Part shown: piece after piece, positions 34,276 through 47,132 of the stretch
How the letters are laid out: every line of letters begins with the position of its first letter
How positions within the stretch are numbered: the first letter of the stretch is position 1
NCBI GenBank assembly: GCA_010015655.1
Contig: ML976694.1
Span: forward strand, 87,634-151,633
Direction: 5' to 3'
Source of the DNA: Bimuria novae-zelandiae CBS 107.79
Lineage: Eukaryota > Ascomycota > Dothideomycetes > Pleosporales > Didymosphaeriaceae
DNA length: 64,000 nt
Notes under the pieces: generated by a model
What the model was told of the DNA's origin: nothing
Seen by the model: the letters and a program-made list of their open reading frames with translations, nothing else
Database searches by the model: none
Position numbers and translations under genes: made by a program

Positions 34276-35411
34276 AGACTGTTGAAGAGTGCGATACCGA
34301 ATAGCGTTGTTAATGGGAAGGTGTAATAACGTAGATGGTAGAAGGCGTTTTGTTGAGGATGAGATGGGATGGAATAAGATACCCTATTGGATTGTTTATT
34401 CGATTGTTATGATGTGTTTTGTAGGATGCTGTGAGATGTGACATGCAACTCGAGGTGTATGAGGGCGTACTTGAGGTATTTTCTGGAGACGGTGGGTATT
34501 GAGGCTTTGGTACGAGAGACGTGGGATTGTGGTGTGATGGTGATGGGTGGGAGGGAGACGAGGACTGCGGTGGGGAAGGTGGGGTGTGTGTAGAGACAGA
34601 CGCCGGATAGGTGGCACTGTGAGTGAAGATGGTTGTGGAGGGACATGGCTGTGGAGGGAGTACTACTAGGCGTAGGGTCGACTGAGTTGCAGGTGCAGCG
34701 CCGGGTTTCTTTTATCGCCCTCAACAACCTGGCCAGATCTGCGACACACAGCAACTAAGAAGCGTAATAATTACAGCAACAGAAGGGCGTACTACATCTT
34801 GAGATTCTACATCATGCCGTTAGTCTGGGGTACTAGCGGAGAATTATCTGACTGTCTAACGCTGTTGCATCCGGTTGGGGATTTGGAAGCTTACGATGTA
34901 AGGGATTAATGGGGCTTTTGATTGTGTTCACCGTACCCCCTGGGTGTGTTTATAACAATGAAGATATATGTGCATGAGGAAGGGGAAGGGGGTGAGTGCT
35001 GGCTTGGACAAGAACTGAGACAGATAACGGATGAGATTGGGTTTCTGCGGTGTTCAAGTGGATGTTTCACTTGGAAAGTATATGAGTAAAAGCAACCGCT
35101 GTGCTTGAGTGAAGGTGTTTAGGTAGTGCAATAAAGCCGACCTAGACTGTTCCTATATTTAGACTGGTTAGAAAAGAAGGGTTCGGAAGGCACAATGTTT
35201 ATCAGTGCGGTGAGGGTGGAAGACACACTGTTCATTAGAGCCGTGACTTGGGGGTAATATAAGGTTGTTGCATCTGCTCCTGCTGTTGATGTTCAGAGAG
35301 AATGTCAGGATCCAACTCAAGACCTAAAAGAAGAATCAACAACAAGCATCAACAACAAAGATCAACAACAAGAATCAACAACATCAACAACAAGAATTAA
35401 CAATAGTCAAC
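34276..35411. other. Intergenic, with a duplicated upstream block and repeat-rich leader
   Basis: No gene. Holds a ~75-bp block at about 34705-34785 that is also present at about 40415-40490 (upstream of copy 4), and just before the next ATG a leader made of ATCAACAACAAG-type repeats. Confidence 0.6.
35330..35400 (+). repeat. ATCAACAACAAG-type tandem repeats in a 5' leader
   Basis: Five to six imperfect copies of (A)TCAACAACAAG end 11 bases before the ATG at 35412. CAA-rich unstructured leaders of this kind are common in highly translated fungal mRNAs; the effect here is inference. Confidence 0.8.
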
Positions 35412-36482
35412 ATGCCCGAAGGATCTCAGCAAAAGTCAAGTCCTAAGAACCCCGTCCCACTCGCTTCGAGCCTTAAACTTTCCTGGGTTTCTAAGGTGAC
35501 TATACTGCCTGGTTTCAATTTCGTCATCCAGAGACTACCTACCCAATTCAGTGGCTCATCAACATACGTGACGATCAACGACGGCACTCCCATAAACATT
35601 CAAGGCAGCGACCCGATCAGCAATCTCGATCTCGCCCCCTTTCCCTCATCCCCAACCGGTGCCCTGACGATCAAAAACATCGGCATCTCAGAATGGCACT
35701 GGAGCATGGCCGTCAAACTCATTCCAATCGCGCAGGCCGCGCTAACGCTGGTGTTCGCCCGCAGCTGGTCCTGCCTCCCAGACGAGCTCAAATTGCTCGT
35801 CATCGAGCCCACAGTCGTGCATCGCGAGGCTGTGCACGTTGCTACGGAAGGAACCCATCGGTATCGCAAGCAGCCGATCTCTTACGCGAACTCTCGCGCG
35901 ACGTTTGAGGAGGCGGTTATGCCGTGCGCCTGGTGTACACCTGCGATGGCGGCGTTTGCGACGCAGGCGTACTACGAGGTTAACACGTTTCTGGTGCACG
36001 GGTTTGCTATGCCGCAGGATAACGGAGGCGCACAGGGCGTCATGATGCCACTGGCTTCTGCGCGCGCGCAGATCCGTACGCTGCATTTTAGCGGCGCGTT
36101 TGACGTGAAGAATTGGGATCTACTGGAGCGGTTGGCTCGCGATGTGTACGGCTTCGCGAAGCTAACGCGCGTGGAGATTGACGCCCCGTGTGGAGAGGGG
36201 ACGATGTTTCGACGGACACTGCGCATGGATCTCTCCGAGAGCGAACGCGCGGTTGTAGACGAGAAGCTTGTGACGTGGGCACGGACACAGCAGGGTGGGG
36301 TGGACTTTGAGGGGTTGCTGCCGTGATGTCGCGAGATTGCGTTTGAGCAGGAGGGATGTCTGCCTAGGACTGACGAGGGGAGGCCTTGGAAGGTGATGGA
36401 TGCTGCGCAGGAGTTTCGGTATCCGCTTGATAAGGAGTTCGTGGAGACGGTTAAGCGGCAGATTACTTTTGCGAAGGCCTGA
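35412..36482 (+). pseudogene. F-box-like family copy 1 (C-terminus cut by TGA)
   Basis: Open from ATG 35412 to TGA 36326 (304 residues). The frame continues for 52 more codons to 36482 with clear family sequence (CREIAFEQEG..., ending VKRQITFAKA). Copy 2 has Trp (TGG) at the homologous codon (LLPWCRKIKFVQAG), so the TGA is a Trp-to-stop change or a readthrough site. Shared family features: FARSW (115-119), F-box-like LPDELKLLVIEPTV (122-135), MPCAWCTPAMAAFATQAYYE (~172-192), RTLHF, ERLARDVYGF. The family has an F-box-like helix after FARGW but no recognised catalytic motif; a substrate-adaptor role in ubiquitin ligases is inference. This is the least damaged copy and could still yield a nearly complete protein. 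Confidence 0.7.
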
Positions 36483-37106
36483 ATGGTGGGCGTGGAAGTG
36501 TTATGGGAGGCTGATGATTTGAGGATGTAAAATACATGAGGCCCTGAAGGAGTCTAAGCATATGACTCAGGAAGTTTTTATAGATTACATAGAATGGTAT
36601 TAGAATTCCTCTGTAAAAGGTGCGTAATTCGTGTTGTATATCGAGCGATCTGTTCAGGTGTATGATTGAAGTCCGCGGGTCTTAGAAGTCAGTACTACTC
36701 CTGGAAAAGAGGAAAAGTGAATGGGGTTACAGAAACGTTGGAAAGTTAATGGATCCCAAGTTGGCAGAGATTGTGAAGGATTTATATGTCATGGCAGGCG
36801 ATAGTCATAGCTTTTCGTGCTCTTATACTCGAAGTGGACTGGGAGTCTGGGGATCACATGACCTACAAGCGAGCCGCTAGTTCGAGTATATTAACTACTG
36901 TGGGGAACAAAAGGCTAGCCTTCTGCTCCTTCTGAGTAGAATATTCTTAACCGTTACAACTACGCAATCCCGCTTCCACTTCATTTCCCATTAATAACAC
37001 TACCTAGGGCTCAGTCTCGAGGTAAGGTTTCATGGACGAACAAGGTCGCACTGTATCTGCCTTGATATTAATACAAACTTTGATTTAGCCGAACTCCATT
37101 TTCGCA
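36483..37106. other. Intergenic between family copies 1 and 2
   Basis: Ordinary composition, no gene recognised. Confidence 0.45.
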
Positions 37107-38102
37107 ATGATAAACAAACTAACCGGATCTGGACATGCCACTACGGCACAGCCGGGCTCTCCACAGAAACCGATTCCACTCTATTCTGAGAGCAGCTTGT
37201 CTTCTGGTTCCGAAATATCTATCCTTCCGAATTTCTAATTCGTCATTGACGGTCCCATCCAGATATTGTCTCCTTCAACCTGCGTCACGATCACAAATCT
37301 CCAGAACCCCTCCAAGGACCCGAAGCTCGCCACCGAAGTAAATCCGGTTGTCAAAATCACTCCAACCAAACCTGTCGCCCTAACGGAGTCCTTTGCCCGT
37401 GGTTGGTTCTCACTAGCGGATGAACTCAAACTGCTCGTTATCGGGCCGACTGTTTGTGATAACGCCAGCAGTGTTCGTACGCTGGATAAATTTATCTACG
37501 TCAAGGCGATAGGTCATAATCAAGCCCGTGCTGCGTTCGAGGAGTTGGTCATGCCGTGGGCACGATGTACGCCGGAAATGGGCGCACTCGCAACACAGGC
37601 TTACTACGAGAGCAATATCTTCCTTATCCACGGCTATGGAATCCAACGACGCGGTAGAGTCATACTCCCATCGCCCTCTGCCCGGCAATATATTCATCAT
37701 CTCCATGTGGAGGTTGTGTTCGGACCGCGGAATTGGGCGTTCTTAGAGCGACTCTCCCGCAACGAATGCAACTTCGCCACTTTAACACACATTCAGATCG
37801 AACTTCCCTGTATGGCTGCTCGCACGCATCAGTTACTACTGGATATGGACGACGACGAGCGCGAGGAGTTAAGCTCCAAAATCAAGCAGCATGGCGCGAA
37901 GAACGTCTCGCAGCTGCTCCCGTGGTGCCGCAAGATTAAATTTGTGCAGGCTGGAAGTCTCATTAGAAGCCGGGATGCGGCTGGGCCTGCCAGGGGGGAG
38001 CCTTCGGCTAGGGCCCTGCGTGGGCGGGTGTGGTCTTCGCAGGCTCAGCGTCGGGAGTTCATGATGAAGGTTAGGGGTCGAATCATCCTTAACAAGGGCT
38101 GA
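37107..38102 (+). pseudogene. F-box-like family copy 2 (TAA at codon 44)
   Basis: ATG at 37107 is in frame with the whole copy. Codon 44 is TAA (37236) inside the conserved ILPNF-x-FVIDGPIQI segment, where copy 1 has ILPGFNFVIQ. After it 288 codons are open to 38102: FARGW, LADELKLLVIGPTV, MPWARCTPEMGALATQAYYE, HHLHVEVVFGPRNW, ERLSRNECNF, LLPWCRKIKFVQAG and a C-terminus RREFMMKVRGRIILNKG. CAA-to-TAA by RIP would explain the stop. An internal start (no ATG until 37266) would give a shorter protein of 278 residues that keeps the F-box-like and downstream core. Confidence 0.7.
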
Positions 38103-38985
38103 TTTCTGCGTTTTGGGGTGCCACGAGAGTTGGGATTTCTGCATTTGTCTTTGGAATTGGGGATTGTGAGGATATTTGAAACGCTTTCCTGGAACGTGTC
38201 TTCAGATTGATCTCCGATTGCAGGCAGTTCAGGGAAAGTGCTTACCAACTTACTATTCTACGTTCGTAGAGGACATTCTACTTCCACAGTCTGCTCTCGT
38301 GGTTGGTTATTGGCATCTGGACAAGAGATTGCGCCATGGGAAGCTGGATTAGGGCATGTCGCATTAGCCATAGTATTGAGATCTTCTGTCGGGTTTGATA
38401 GGCCTTCAATGATGTACCACATGCATACTTGATTACCGCAGGTACATGGAAGCGACACCTGGCGTGAAATGCTTTCAGTCACCGCTGCAACTACGTCATC
38501 CCCACGACTGTGCATGAAAGCGGATATTTTGAGCTACCCCACAAATTTTTCTCACTCTGTTAGTAAAAGGCGCACCTGCCAGGTAAGGGTGAGACAGCTT
38601 TATGCAGGTAATATCATGTGATGTTATGACGCGGGCGCCCCTCGAGTATCGATAACGTCCGTTTGCTCATGCTGTATTCTTCACTCAACACCTATACACC
38701 CGCCCAGACAAACTAACTACCTACCCGCGTATTCCGCTGTTTCTATCTCTTCGGTCTGAACGGTTCGCATGCGTTCCCGCGTCAGGGCTCTACCTGCACA
38801 GCGATTGTACGGGCCTTCCGCGGCTCAAGGTTTCAGCTTCAACCAGAAACCCCACGCGCAGCTCGTTTGTACACTGTCTACGCTCTTATCCCGGATCCTT
38901 GCCAAATTGCCAAATTTGATTGCACTGCGGTATAGACGCGCGTACGTGTCATCGCTGGAGAAGAGCCTCGCCTGCAAGCAAGAAA
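38103..38985. other. Intergenic between copies 2 and 3
   Basis: No convincing gene; several short frames on both strands. TpA is not enriched. Confidence 0.4.
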
Positions 38986-39919
38986 ATGACGGAGGGCAAG
39001 AATATGAGTGCGTAAAAGAGCACCTCGGACCTGGCTGCGGAGTCTCTCTCGACAGACTTTGAGCTTATACCTGGCGCAACTGTCACTGTAGATGCCAACG
39101 GCGGTATCATAGTCAACGGCCCGATCATGATTTCGTCCGCTACACCCATCACTATCACAGCTCTTCATAGGCCCGACCCAGGTGATCTCTCCGAGTGCTA
39201 TCGATTGGTTCAACCTCATACACGAATTGATACGAGTAAAGTACTGACTGCTGAATTTGCACGCGGCTGGAACTTCTTATCTCTGGTACTCAAACAAACG
39301 ACCATCGAATTTACCGTCATGTACCTCCCTACAGCGCATGAGGCCGAGACGATCAACCGGCACAATGCTAAGCAAGCGTTCGACGTCTATGTCCTACCAC
39401 GGGCCCGTATCAGCTCAGAAATGGCGACGCTGGCCACCCAATGCTATTACGAAAAGAACACTTTTGAGATCGACAACCTGGATTATAGGCGTCCAAAACT
39501 CCCACCTCTAGCTGCGGCCAAGCATATTCGGAATCTCAATTTTAGGATAGTCTTCAGCGCTGACATTTGGTACATGATGTCTAACATTTCGCGCGGTCAC
39601 TATGGGTTCCGCCATCTGTCGTATGTTGAAACTACGATTCGGACTAGGAACAAGTGGCGTCTTTCTCCACTCTGTCCACCGTACGTCCAATCTGCGAGCG
39701 GAATTCTCGAAAAGCCAAGAGCATGGAGTACGCGCCATCACAAACGGTTACCACATTACCTTCCCAGGGAAAGGTACTGTCGCCGTTGACAAAGGCAAAC
39801 CGTCCTCGCCAATACTGGATCCAACGGGCAAATTGAACAATGGAGTCTAGCAGTCGGAGAAACAGCGGAAGCGCTTCATGAAAGCTTTGATGAGGGGGAT
39901 CAGCTTCGCGAAAGCTTGA
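38986..39919 (+). pseudogene. F-box-like family copy 3 (two stops and a frameshift)
   Basis: From ATG 38986 the reading is MTEGKNMSA, TAA, then KSTSDLAAESLSTDFEL... through GATVTVDANGGIIVNGPIMI, EFARGWNFLSLVLKQTTIEF, LPRARISSEMATLATQCYYE and NLNFRIVFSADIWYMM. Near 39640-39660 the frame shifts; the family C-terminus continues in another frame (ITNGYHITFPGKGTVAVDKG), meets a TAG near 39848 and ends RFMKALMRGISFAKA at 39919. The F-box-like helix is more diverged here (LSLVLKQTTIEF). Confidence 0.75.
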
Positions 39920-41174
39920 CATTTTTCTCAAGACGGCGTCCAAGGGCGCGCTCGAGTGTGCTGATTCGCGGGAAGCATCTGTGGATCAGGAACGTATGGG
40001 ATGATAGGGTGCTCTAGGGCTGTCCGTGTTCGAAATTTCATTATTCTCTCCACTCCATATACCCTTACCGGAGGAATGTATATGTCATGCTCAATTTGTG
40101 TTGCTGTCCCGGTACAATCATGCGATTACAATATTTTCGTCACAGGGATTCGATATCTTCATTGAGCACCATGATTACTAGTTCTATCACTACTAAGATG
40201 GGTCTAAATACACCTAGATGCCATGAGCTGACGCCTGAGAGCCTCATGGAGCGCTGGTCCAGAAGCCCGAGACTCAGAGACAGTGAATAAATTGTTTCTT
40301 ACGAAAACGGAACACTATAGATGAGACGTTTGATTTGTGCATTTCTGTTGCAAATGGTAACAAGGCCGTGTCCAGGACATCTTTTGTAGCTCATGGGTCA
40401 CCCCAGCTATTATTTTATTGTCTTTGACACCCTGAGCAGGTTATGCGACAAACAGCAACCAAGAAACGCACGACGATTACAGCAATACGAGACCGTGAGT
40501 GTTTTCAAACTCGTAATTGGTTAAGACAACCACATCTTCAATAGTACATACTACATAAACCCAGCTCTCACGAGAAACAAAAACTTAAACTAAAACAGGG
40601 TTCGGTCTGAATAACTGTTAGAGTGTACCTTCCTTCCTTCCATACTAGGCTATATTAGCCTTGCATATATAGCCTCCATAGAGTCATAGTTCTAATAAGC
40701 TTGACGATACCCCTACAACTACTGTATGAAACTAATGAGCATCACGAATGAGTGTTTCGTCATCATCGCGAGACCAAGTAGAATAGGACAATGCGCCCCA
40801 TTGAAAGCGAAGCATATGGAAAGGAGCTGAATTTGCATTTAAAATGAGTCCATGACTATTTGAGTCATGAATCGAGTCTAAGTATGTCCGGGTTCGTGCT
40901 GTGCATTGTTTAATAGGGGCCGTGCCACATCGCCGGTGGTCCGCTGCACCGGGAACCGAAGTTCCCATGCGACCGCCAGATAAATAAAGACTACACAGCG
41001 TCTATAGAGGTCACTTCTTCAGCTACTACACGTTTGGTCGACCTCAATCCTTCGAAAGCAGCATTTTCCAGGCCGGCCTCCCCATCTACTTTGATCCAAA
41101 ACACCTCGGCCAAACTGAGTCCGCTTACCCACAAACTTGACCCCGAATTCTCGAGTTTCGAATACTTAGAGAAC
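39920..41174. other. Intergenic between copies 3 and 4, with duplicated upstream block
   Basis: No gene recognised. About 40415-40490 repeats, with transitions, the block at 34705-34785. Confidence 0.5.
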
Positions 41175-42268
41175 ATGGACGAGGATGGCATCAATTCACC
41201 TGCTGTTCCGGCCCTTGGCTTACCCGACAATCCGATTTCGCTTCTTACAGGTCTGACGCTTCCCTGCAATTCTCAGTTTTCGATTCTTCCCTACAATGAC
41301 TTCATTGTTAACAGCGCTGGTCGAATTACTACCGGACCTATGTGTTACACTAACTCTCCTGAAACTACCATACGTTCCGATTCCATATCGACGCCAGAAT
41401 AAAGGAGGAGATGATGGCTTTGTGTGCATCGACCCAGCTGGCCCAATCACAGTAGCGTTTGCCCGAGGTTGGGAGAAATTAACCTCCGAAATCAAGCTCA
41501 CGGTCATCGAGTCAACAGTCCGCAGCTACGAACCATACAAGAATGCACCGCAGCCGATAGGGTTGGACAGCGCTGACCGTAAACTAGGTGATCTGGTTCT
41601 GCCTTGGGCACGATGCTCACCCAAGATGGGTTTCCTCGCCCTCCAAGCCTTTTTGTTACGGTATAATTCCATCAGCTTCGATTCTATCAGGTTCCATGCC
41701 TAGACTCTTGGCAGGATCCAACGTCTATATATATGTAGGATATCTCTACGATAGAGAAATCAACGCAGCCGTCTTCCCTTCCTCACACTTTTACGAAAAC
41801 AACACGTTCGAGCTTGGCGACTATTATATAGAGCGGCAGTCGTACGCGAAATAGCACAAGCCAGTGCTTTCAGCTCGCTGCTTTCGTAAGCATATTCACA
41901 AGCTCAAAGTCAATGTGCGATGTGGTCCACGGAACTGGGAGTACATGAGCGATATTGCCCAGAGTAGCTATAGGTTCGGTCGCCTCTATCATACCGTCAT
42001 TTAAGTCCGGGCCCTCGCTCTACGGGGTATGTCTATCGGCAAACGCGAGAATCTCCGAAAAGCGTGTGACGCGACGCTCGCCATGCAACTAGTCACAGGA
42101 TGACGGGATGTAGTCTTCCCTGGAAATGGAGCAGTTTTATTCTAAGATCTGTTTGACGGAGTTCCGCTAAGTCGTGGGGTTCAATATGGTTAGCTATGGC
42201 ACACAGAAAGGCAGTGGGACACGTTCTGCACGGGGCTCAAAGCCTCCATCGCGTTTGCGAAGAACTAG
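41175..42268 (+). pseudogene. F-box-like family copy 4 (frameshift, insertion, multiple stops)
   Basis: From ATG 41175 (MDEDGINSPAVPALGLPDNP, ILPYNDFIVNSAGRI) the frame shifts near 41380-41400 into DPAGPITVAFARGWEKLTSEIKL and VLPWARCSPKMGFLALQAF. Then about 138 bp (41653-41791) of unrelated sequence interrupts, and FYENNTFELGDYYIERQSYA resumes. Four or five further stops follow before LKASIAFAKN, TAG at 42268. The extra segment has no splice signals that restore frame. Most decayed copy in the array. Confidence 0.7.
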
Positions 42269-43487
42269 TACGATCGACAATCATTGTAGCTTCTACCCCG
42301 ACGCGAAGTCCGCTTCTCGATAATCCTGGCCTGGTTTTTGGACGGAAAGATTATGCGGTATCACGAAAATGTTTAATAAGTCACGTTCATTATCTGTCAG
42401 TAAACTGGTATTCTATGTATCGTCGTTCAATTGAGAATGCAGATGGCGTTCACCACCGGATCAACTTAAATTTATCGGATTGGTTAGGTTTCAGATGTTT
42501 ACGAGATGAGGTGTATAGGTAGTAAGGTAAACAACTTGTTCCACGAGCGAAGTTTTCTTGTGCTTGCTGCTTATCATGAAAATTAACATCTAAGATGCTC
42601 TTTTCTATACATTCCTGGCCGAATCGTTCAAGATTCTACTTTATGACAGCACTGCATTTCAATACTCTCGCATCCAATAATGTTGTGTCCATTCAAGGAT
42701 GTGTGCAAATTAAAAGCCGGTCTACTCCTGTAAGAGTAGACCAAGTTCAGAGAAAACGGGGTTTTCACATTATTGGATACCAGATGATTCAGGCTGTACT
42801 TATCCAATACGGATTCAGACTCTTCCAGGACCTATATTCAAATATACAGTATAAAATGCTTCAAATGATCTCTACTGCGGATTCTTCTCAAATGATAGAG
42901 GCTATGCCACAGAACCACTATGACACATTGTGCAGTTTTTTAATTTACAATAAACGGGATGATAGGTACTTGATTGGTAGGTCTGGCTAGATAGATGTGC
43001 GCCTCGTGGGAACTATTTTCAGGGCCCGATTGGGGCTTTTGACACGATATCGCCGGTCTTGGGTTCAAATGGTGGCCAGGAAGGTGGAGCTGATTACGTA
43101 TAGCTCTACTGCGAAAAGAAGGTAGACGTAGTTCTTGTGAATGATCTGTAGATGGCTCCGACACTATTTGAACAACTAGCAAACTTTAAAATTTGTTGGT
43201 CATGCCGTTTTTCTTCTGCAAACAAGCCCCAGTGTCTGGGTATTTATATGGCTTGTCATGTCCGGAAAGATAAACCTCCTAGCCACCGTAAGGTTGACAT
43301 TCACACTTATATAAGCGGGCACTTCCACTAAGTGGCTCGTGCATAGTAGCGCCATGCGCGCCCGTCCTTTAAGTTATAAAATACCCCGCCCCTTCATTCT
43401 GAATTCCACAAGCCTCCACGCTCTGGCGCCCTTAACATAGAATTTCGAAATCACCACACCACCAGACCAGCTCGGACGCACGTCACA
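42269..43487. other. Intergenic between copies 4 and 5
   Basis: An ATG-initiated frame at 42595-42990 (131 codons) has no recognised similarity or bias and is not called a gene. A hairpin lies at 42719-42742. Confidence 0.4.
42719..42742. repeat. Perfect 9-bp stem, 6-base loop hairpin
   Basis: GGTCTACTC, loop CTGTAA, GAGTAGACC. No U-tract follows. Function unknown. Confidence 0.6.
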
Positions 43488-45507
43488 ATGGCCTCCAACA
43501 ACGATACGAGCCCGTATAACGCGGAACAATCTCCACTTACGATATATCACGACATGCTCCTCCCTCTTGCCAGTCGTGTTACAGGCAGCGCTTCCAACGG
43601 TAAGTAATACGGTCAGTACTGTACTGTACGGCTGAGTAGGATGAATTGGGCCGTACGTACCGTAGAAAGGTGCCCACCGTATGAGGCACCGTACCGTACT
43701 GGATTTGACACCGTATTACTGTCTATACTGTCCCAAACAAGAAGGAGGCATGAGTTGAGCATTAGGGAGGCTAGATCTGGCGGATCTGGCAGATCCTACA
43801 GGGCCAGCTAATCAGTCTTTAGATAGGCCTATATAGAGCAAATTAAGTAACGCGTCTCCTAGCTATTACTACGTCTCCTTATATATACTATTAGCGCGTT
43901 TTTATTAAAATACTTATATTTTAAGTTATTTTATAAAGTACGCGCGTATCTTAAGGATTTTAATAGTTTTTATTATTAGTACTATTATTATTTTATATCT
44001 TTATAGTATAAAGAGCTAATACGTTAGCTAGCTCCTTATAATCCTTATTATTATTAATATATCCCTTTTATAAGTATCCTAGCGGCAACTTAGGCAGGGC
44101 GTTTTATATAGACTAGCACAAACTTTGGCATAGTATCTAGAAGCTAGATAGTACGCGCGTTAGTTACCGCGTGCGGTATAAGTTAAAGATCTTAGGAGGC
44201 CGCAAACCTGTATCTATCTGGCGATATGGAGCTGAGTTGAGTTACCTAGACGAGGATCTAGTCAGCCAAAAGTCGTTCTTTCTGTGTGAGAAATGCCATA
44301 CTACCAGAACGCCTGCCTGATTATTCGATCTGGATCACGGCACTGCGCATATAAAGTTGCACCTGCGGAAGGCTCACCGAATCGATCCTAACACTGGCCT
44401 TATGCCGCCTATTATAGGTATATTATAAGATCTATTTAAGAAAGATACGGGCGCTAATTTTATTATATTTTATTTACTATAGTAAAAAAAAGAACTATTA
44501 AAGGCGTATGTTAATTAGGTAATTCTTAATAATTTAAGCTTCTTAATAGCGACGTCGGTAGCTAGTAAAGGCTTATTAATATAAAACTAAATAGATCTAC
44601 TACGCACCCTGTTGTCCAGCACTACTACACTTTCTAGGTACGTGAAAAAGGTATAGCGAAGAGAAAGAATAATATATAAAAACTTTTACGAATAGCGTAG
44701 AGTAAAATAAGTATAAGTTATATTATATAGTTCTTATTAAATAATATTAACTTTCTTAGAGTTATTGCCTTTTTTATTAGTAAGTTTTAATTTTACTAGT
44801 ACTAACTAGAATAACTATTATTCTAGCGGGACTTTAAAATTCTTAGTATTACTAATACTAAATATCTAGGCGCTAACCTATGCTAATAAGACTTACTTAT
44901 TACCTTTTACACCTTTGTTTATAACTATATAAATCTGATGCAAGCTTTTATTATCCTTTAAATTACTTATAACTTTAACTTTAAGTAAAAATTTTAATAT
45001 TTTATAGCTAATAACGTAAGTAATAATAATAAGACTTTTTTAGCTGGTATTAATAACCTTACTTATAATAGTCTTTATATTAATAAATAGCACTAAATCT
45101 GCTATGCTAGGTATATAATTAATTTAATTATAAAGACTTTATATATAGACGTGGTTTCAGTAAATTTAAGCTTAAATTATTAAAAGCTTTGCCTATAAAA
45201 TAATATAAGTTATACTAAATTAAGGGCGTTATTAGCAGGCTATATAGCTTTATTAACTTTTTTTACGTATTATATAAATATTAGCGCCTATTTATAAAGA
45301 TATAAAAAAATTTACTAAATAAAGACTACCTCTTTAAGTATATAGTACACTTAATTTTAGTTAAAGATAGTAGTATTGAATAGTATAGCACTTATTATAT
45401 ATTATTATGCTACTTAGAGCTTAAAAAGCTAATTTAATAGTATATTAAGTACTTACGCGACGACCTTGCTACTAATAATAATATTTTTAATTTTTAAAGT
45501 AATAAAC

Positions 45508-45964
45508 TGTTAGGTTCCATCTAGGATAGCTGGTCCTAAATGGGCTAAGGTTGGTTCTCGGGCAGGAGTACTAGGTAGGACGGGAGAGGGTGTAGTGATA
45601 GCTTGCGCTTGTCACTGGGGTGTTGGTATCGAAGGTGTGTACAGCACAATCAAATCAACAAGGTTGCTTAGTCAGATCCAAACGATAGATTGATAAACAG
45701 GTTAAACGCGAATGCCATAAGGGTATTCGTGTTAGGTTATATACAAGAGGGTTATTAGTTACCGTCCACCCTCCTCCTGCCATCCCCAAGTATTGATGGA
45801 TGGCAGCGCCGTCCGTGGATGGTACACCTTCCATGATCTTGGCGGGATGGTATGTCTTGGTTGGATGGTACGTCACGTGACCTCGGTTACGCAACCCCGC
45901 CGAGTGTCACCCCCACCGAGGGCCCGTTGGTCCTCAGCGTCTTGTACATGTTCAGATCCTAACA
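45508..45964 (-). mobile_element. Solo LTR, family A (457 bp), nested in the hAT element
   Basis: Plus-strand ends TGTTAGGTTC...GATCCTAACA, flanked by the duplication TAAAC (45503-45507 and 45965-45969). In reverse orientation it matches the LTR at 20358-20788, but is far less RIP-mutated, so it is a younger or better-preserved copy. Confidence 0.88.
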
Positions 45965-46078
45965 TAAACTATTAAATAATAACTAAGATAAAGTGTAGCT
46001 TATTTATAGCGTCTTACAAGTTTTCTATGAGAACTACAAATTGCTTAAGGGCAACACTAGCGGCAGCGGTTTCGGCAG

Positions 46079-46374
46079 CTTTTATCGGTGATTCTGGAAA
46101 TACCTGCTCGACCCACTTAAGGCGTATTTCTCATCAGACAGCGCGTATTTTCTGTTCTGGTCTCCTTTTTTTCGCTTTTCTCTCCACCACACAAGGAACT
46201 TTGGATAATAATATACTAAAAGTAGATAAAGGGCTTCTATAGAGTTATAAGTACCCCCCTTAAATTTTTTAGAAGATTTAAGTTTTTTGCGTTCAAGAAA
46301 ATACAAGAAAAGGAAGGATTGACGATGACTGGCTGGCTCTGTGGGTCGAGCAGGTATTTCCGAAACGATAATAG
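46079..46374. mobile_element. MITE-like inverted-repeat element nested in the hAT element
   Basis: Perfect 21-bp inverted repeats (46096-46116, GGAAATACCTGCTCGACCCAC, and 46341-46361), extended outward by an imperfect CT-TTATCG portion. No coding capacity. The target duplication is not clear. Confidence 0.7.
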
Positions 46375-46788
46375 TAGACGCTTGTTAACTTACAAGAAAT
46401 CTACAAATTTCTCACCAACGAGGTAACAACGTACGCTAGGTATACTAAGTCACCCTACCTATAAAATGGTGTCTCCTTTACAAAGGAGAAGCTTGACTCG
46501 TACTTTAGGCGCCTAGTTATAGATCTAAATCTATTATTATACTACGTAGTAATAGCTCTTTACCTAATGCAGCGCTTGCGCTGGTTTCAGACTAACTAAA
46601 GTTATTTCCTATAGTGGTGTAAAAAGGCAGAGAGATCGCTTAAAAAGGTCTAGTTAAATTACCTAGATGCGGAGACCCAGCAAGAGGATAGCGAGGATGA
46701 GTTCTCCCACAGAGATGACAGCACCCGCAAGATCCCTGGCGCCTACAAAAGTGGCGCTCGGCGCCAGCGTACAATGTGAGTAGATCCC

Positions 46789-47100
46789 ATGCTGCTCACC
46801 GGCAAGAAGTCGCATAAGCGTATGAAACAGAGCTCGCAGCTGCAGGAGTACATTGACGCGATTGACGATGACCTGAATGTCGCGAAAGTAGACCAGCGTC
46901 TATCAGATTTACTATGGGATCCGCACCGCTGGTGGACAGAGATAGGTCAAAAACGCTACCCAGTTGTCTTCAAGATAGCGATGGATCACCTCGCTGTGCC
47001 AGCAACGTCGTGCGACTGCAAGCGCTATTTCACCTCTACTAAACGTATAGTTACATGCGATCGCAATTTACTATTAGTAAAGATAATAAAGGCCTGCTAG
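46789..47100 (+). pseudogene. hAT transposase C-terminal open fragment
   Basis: The only long open piece of the hAT transposase, 103 codons ending at the natural stop. It contains the hATC dimerisation motifs (DPHRWWTEIGQ, HLAVPATSCDCKRYFTSTK). It has escaped most RIP mutations, unlike the upstream part. Confidence 0.8.
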
Positions 47101-47132
47101 CTATAAAAAAAAATTAAATAAAAAAACCGCTA

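Noticed and set aside
42595..42990. 131-codon ATG-initiated frame
   Set aside because: No similarity, no codon bias, lies in a decaying intergenic zone; left as a possible orphan only.
43050..43090. tRNA-like GGTTCAAAT box
   Set aside because: No cloverleaf arms or A box at the right distance.
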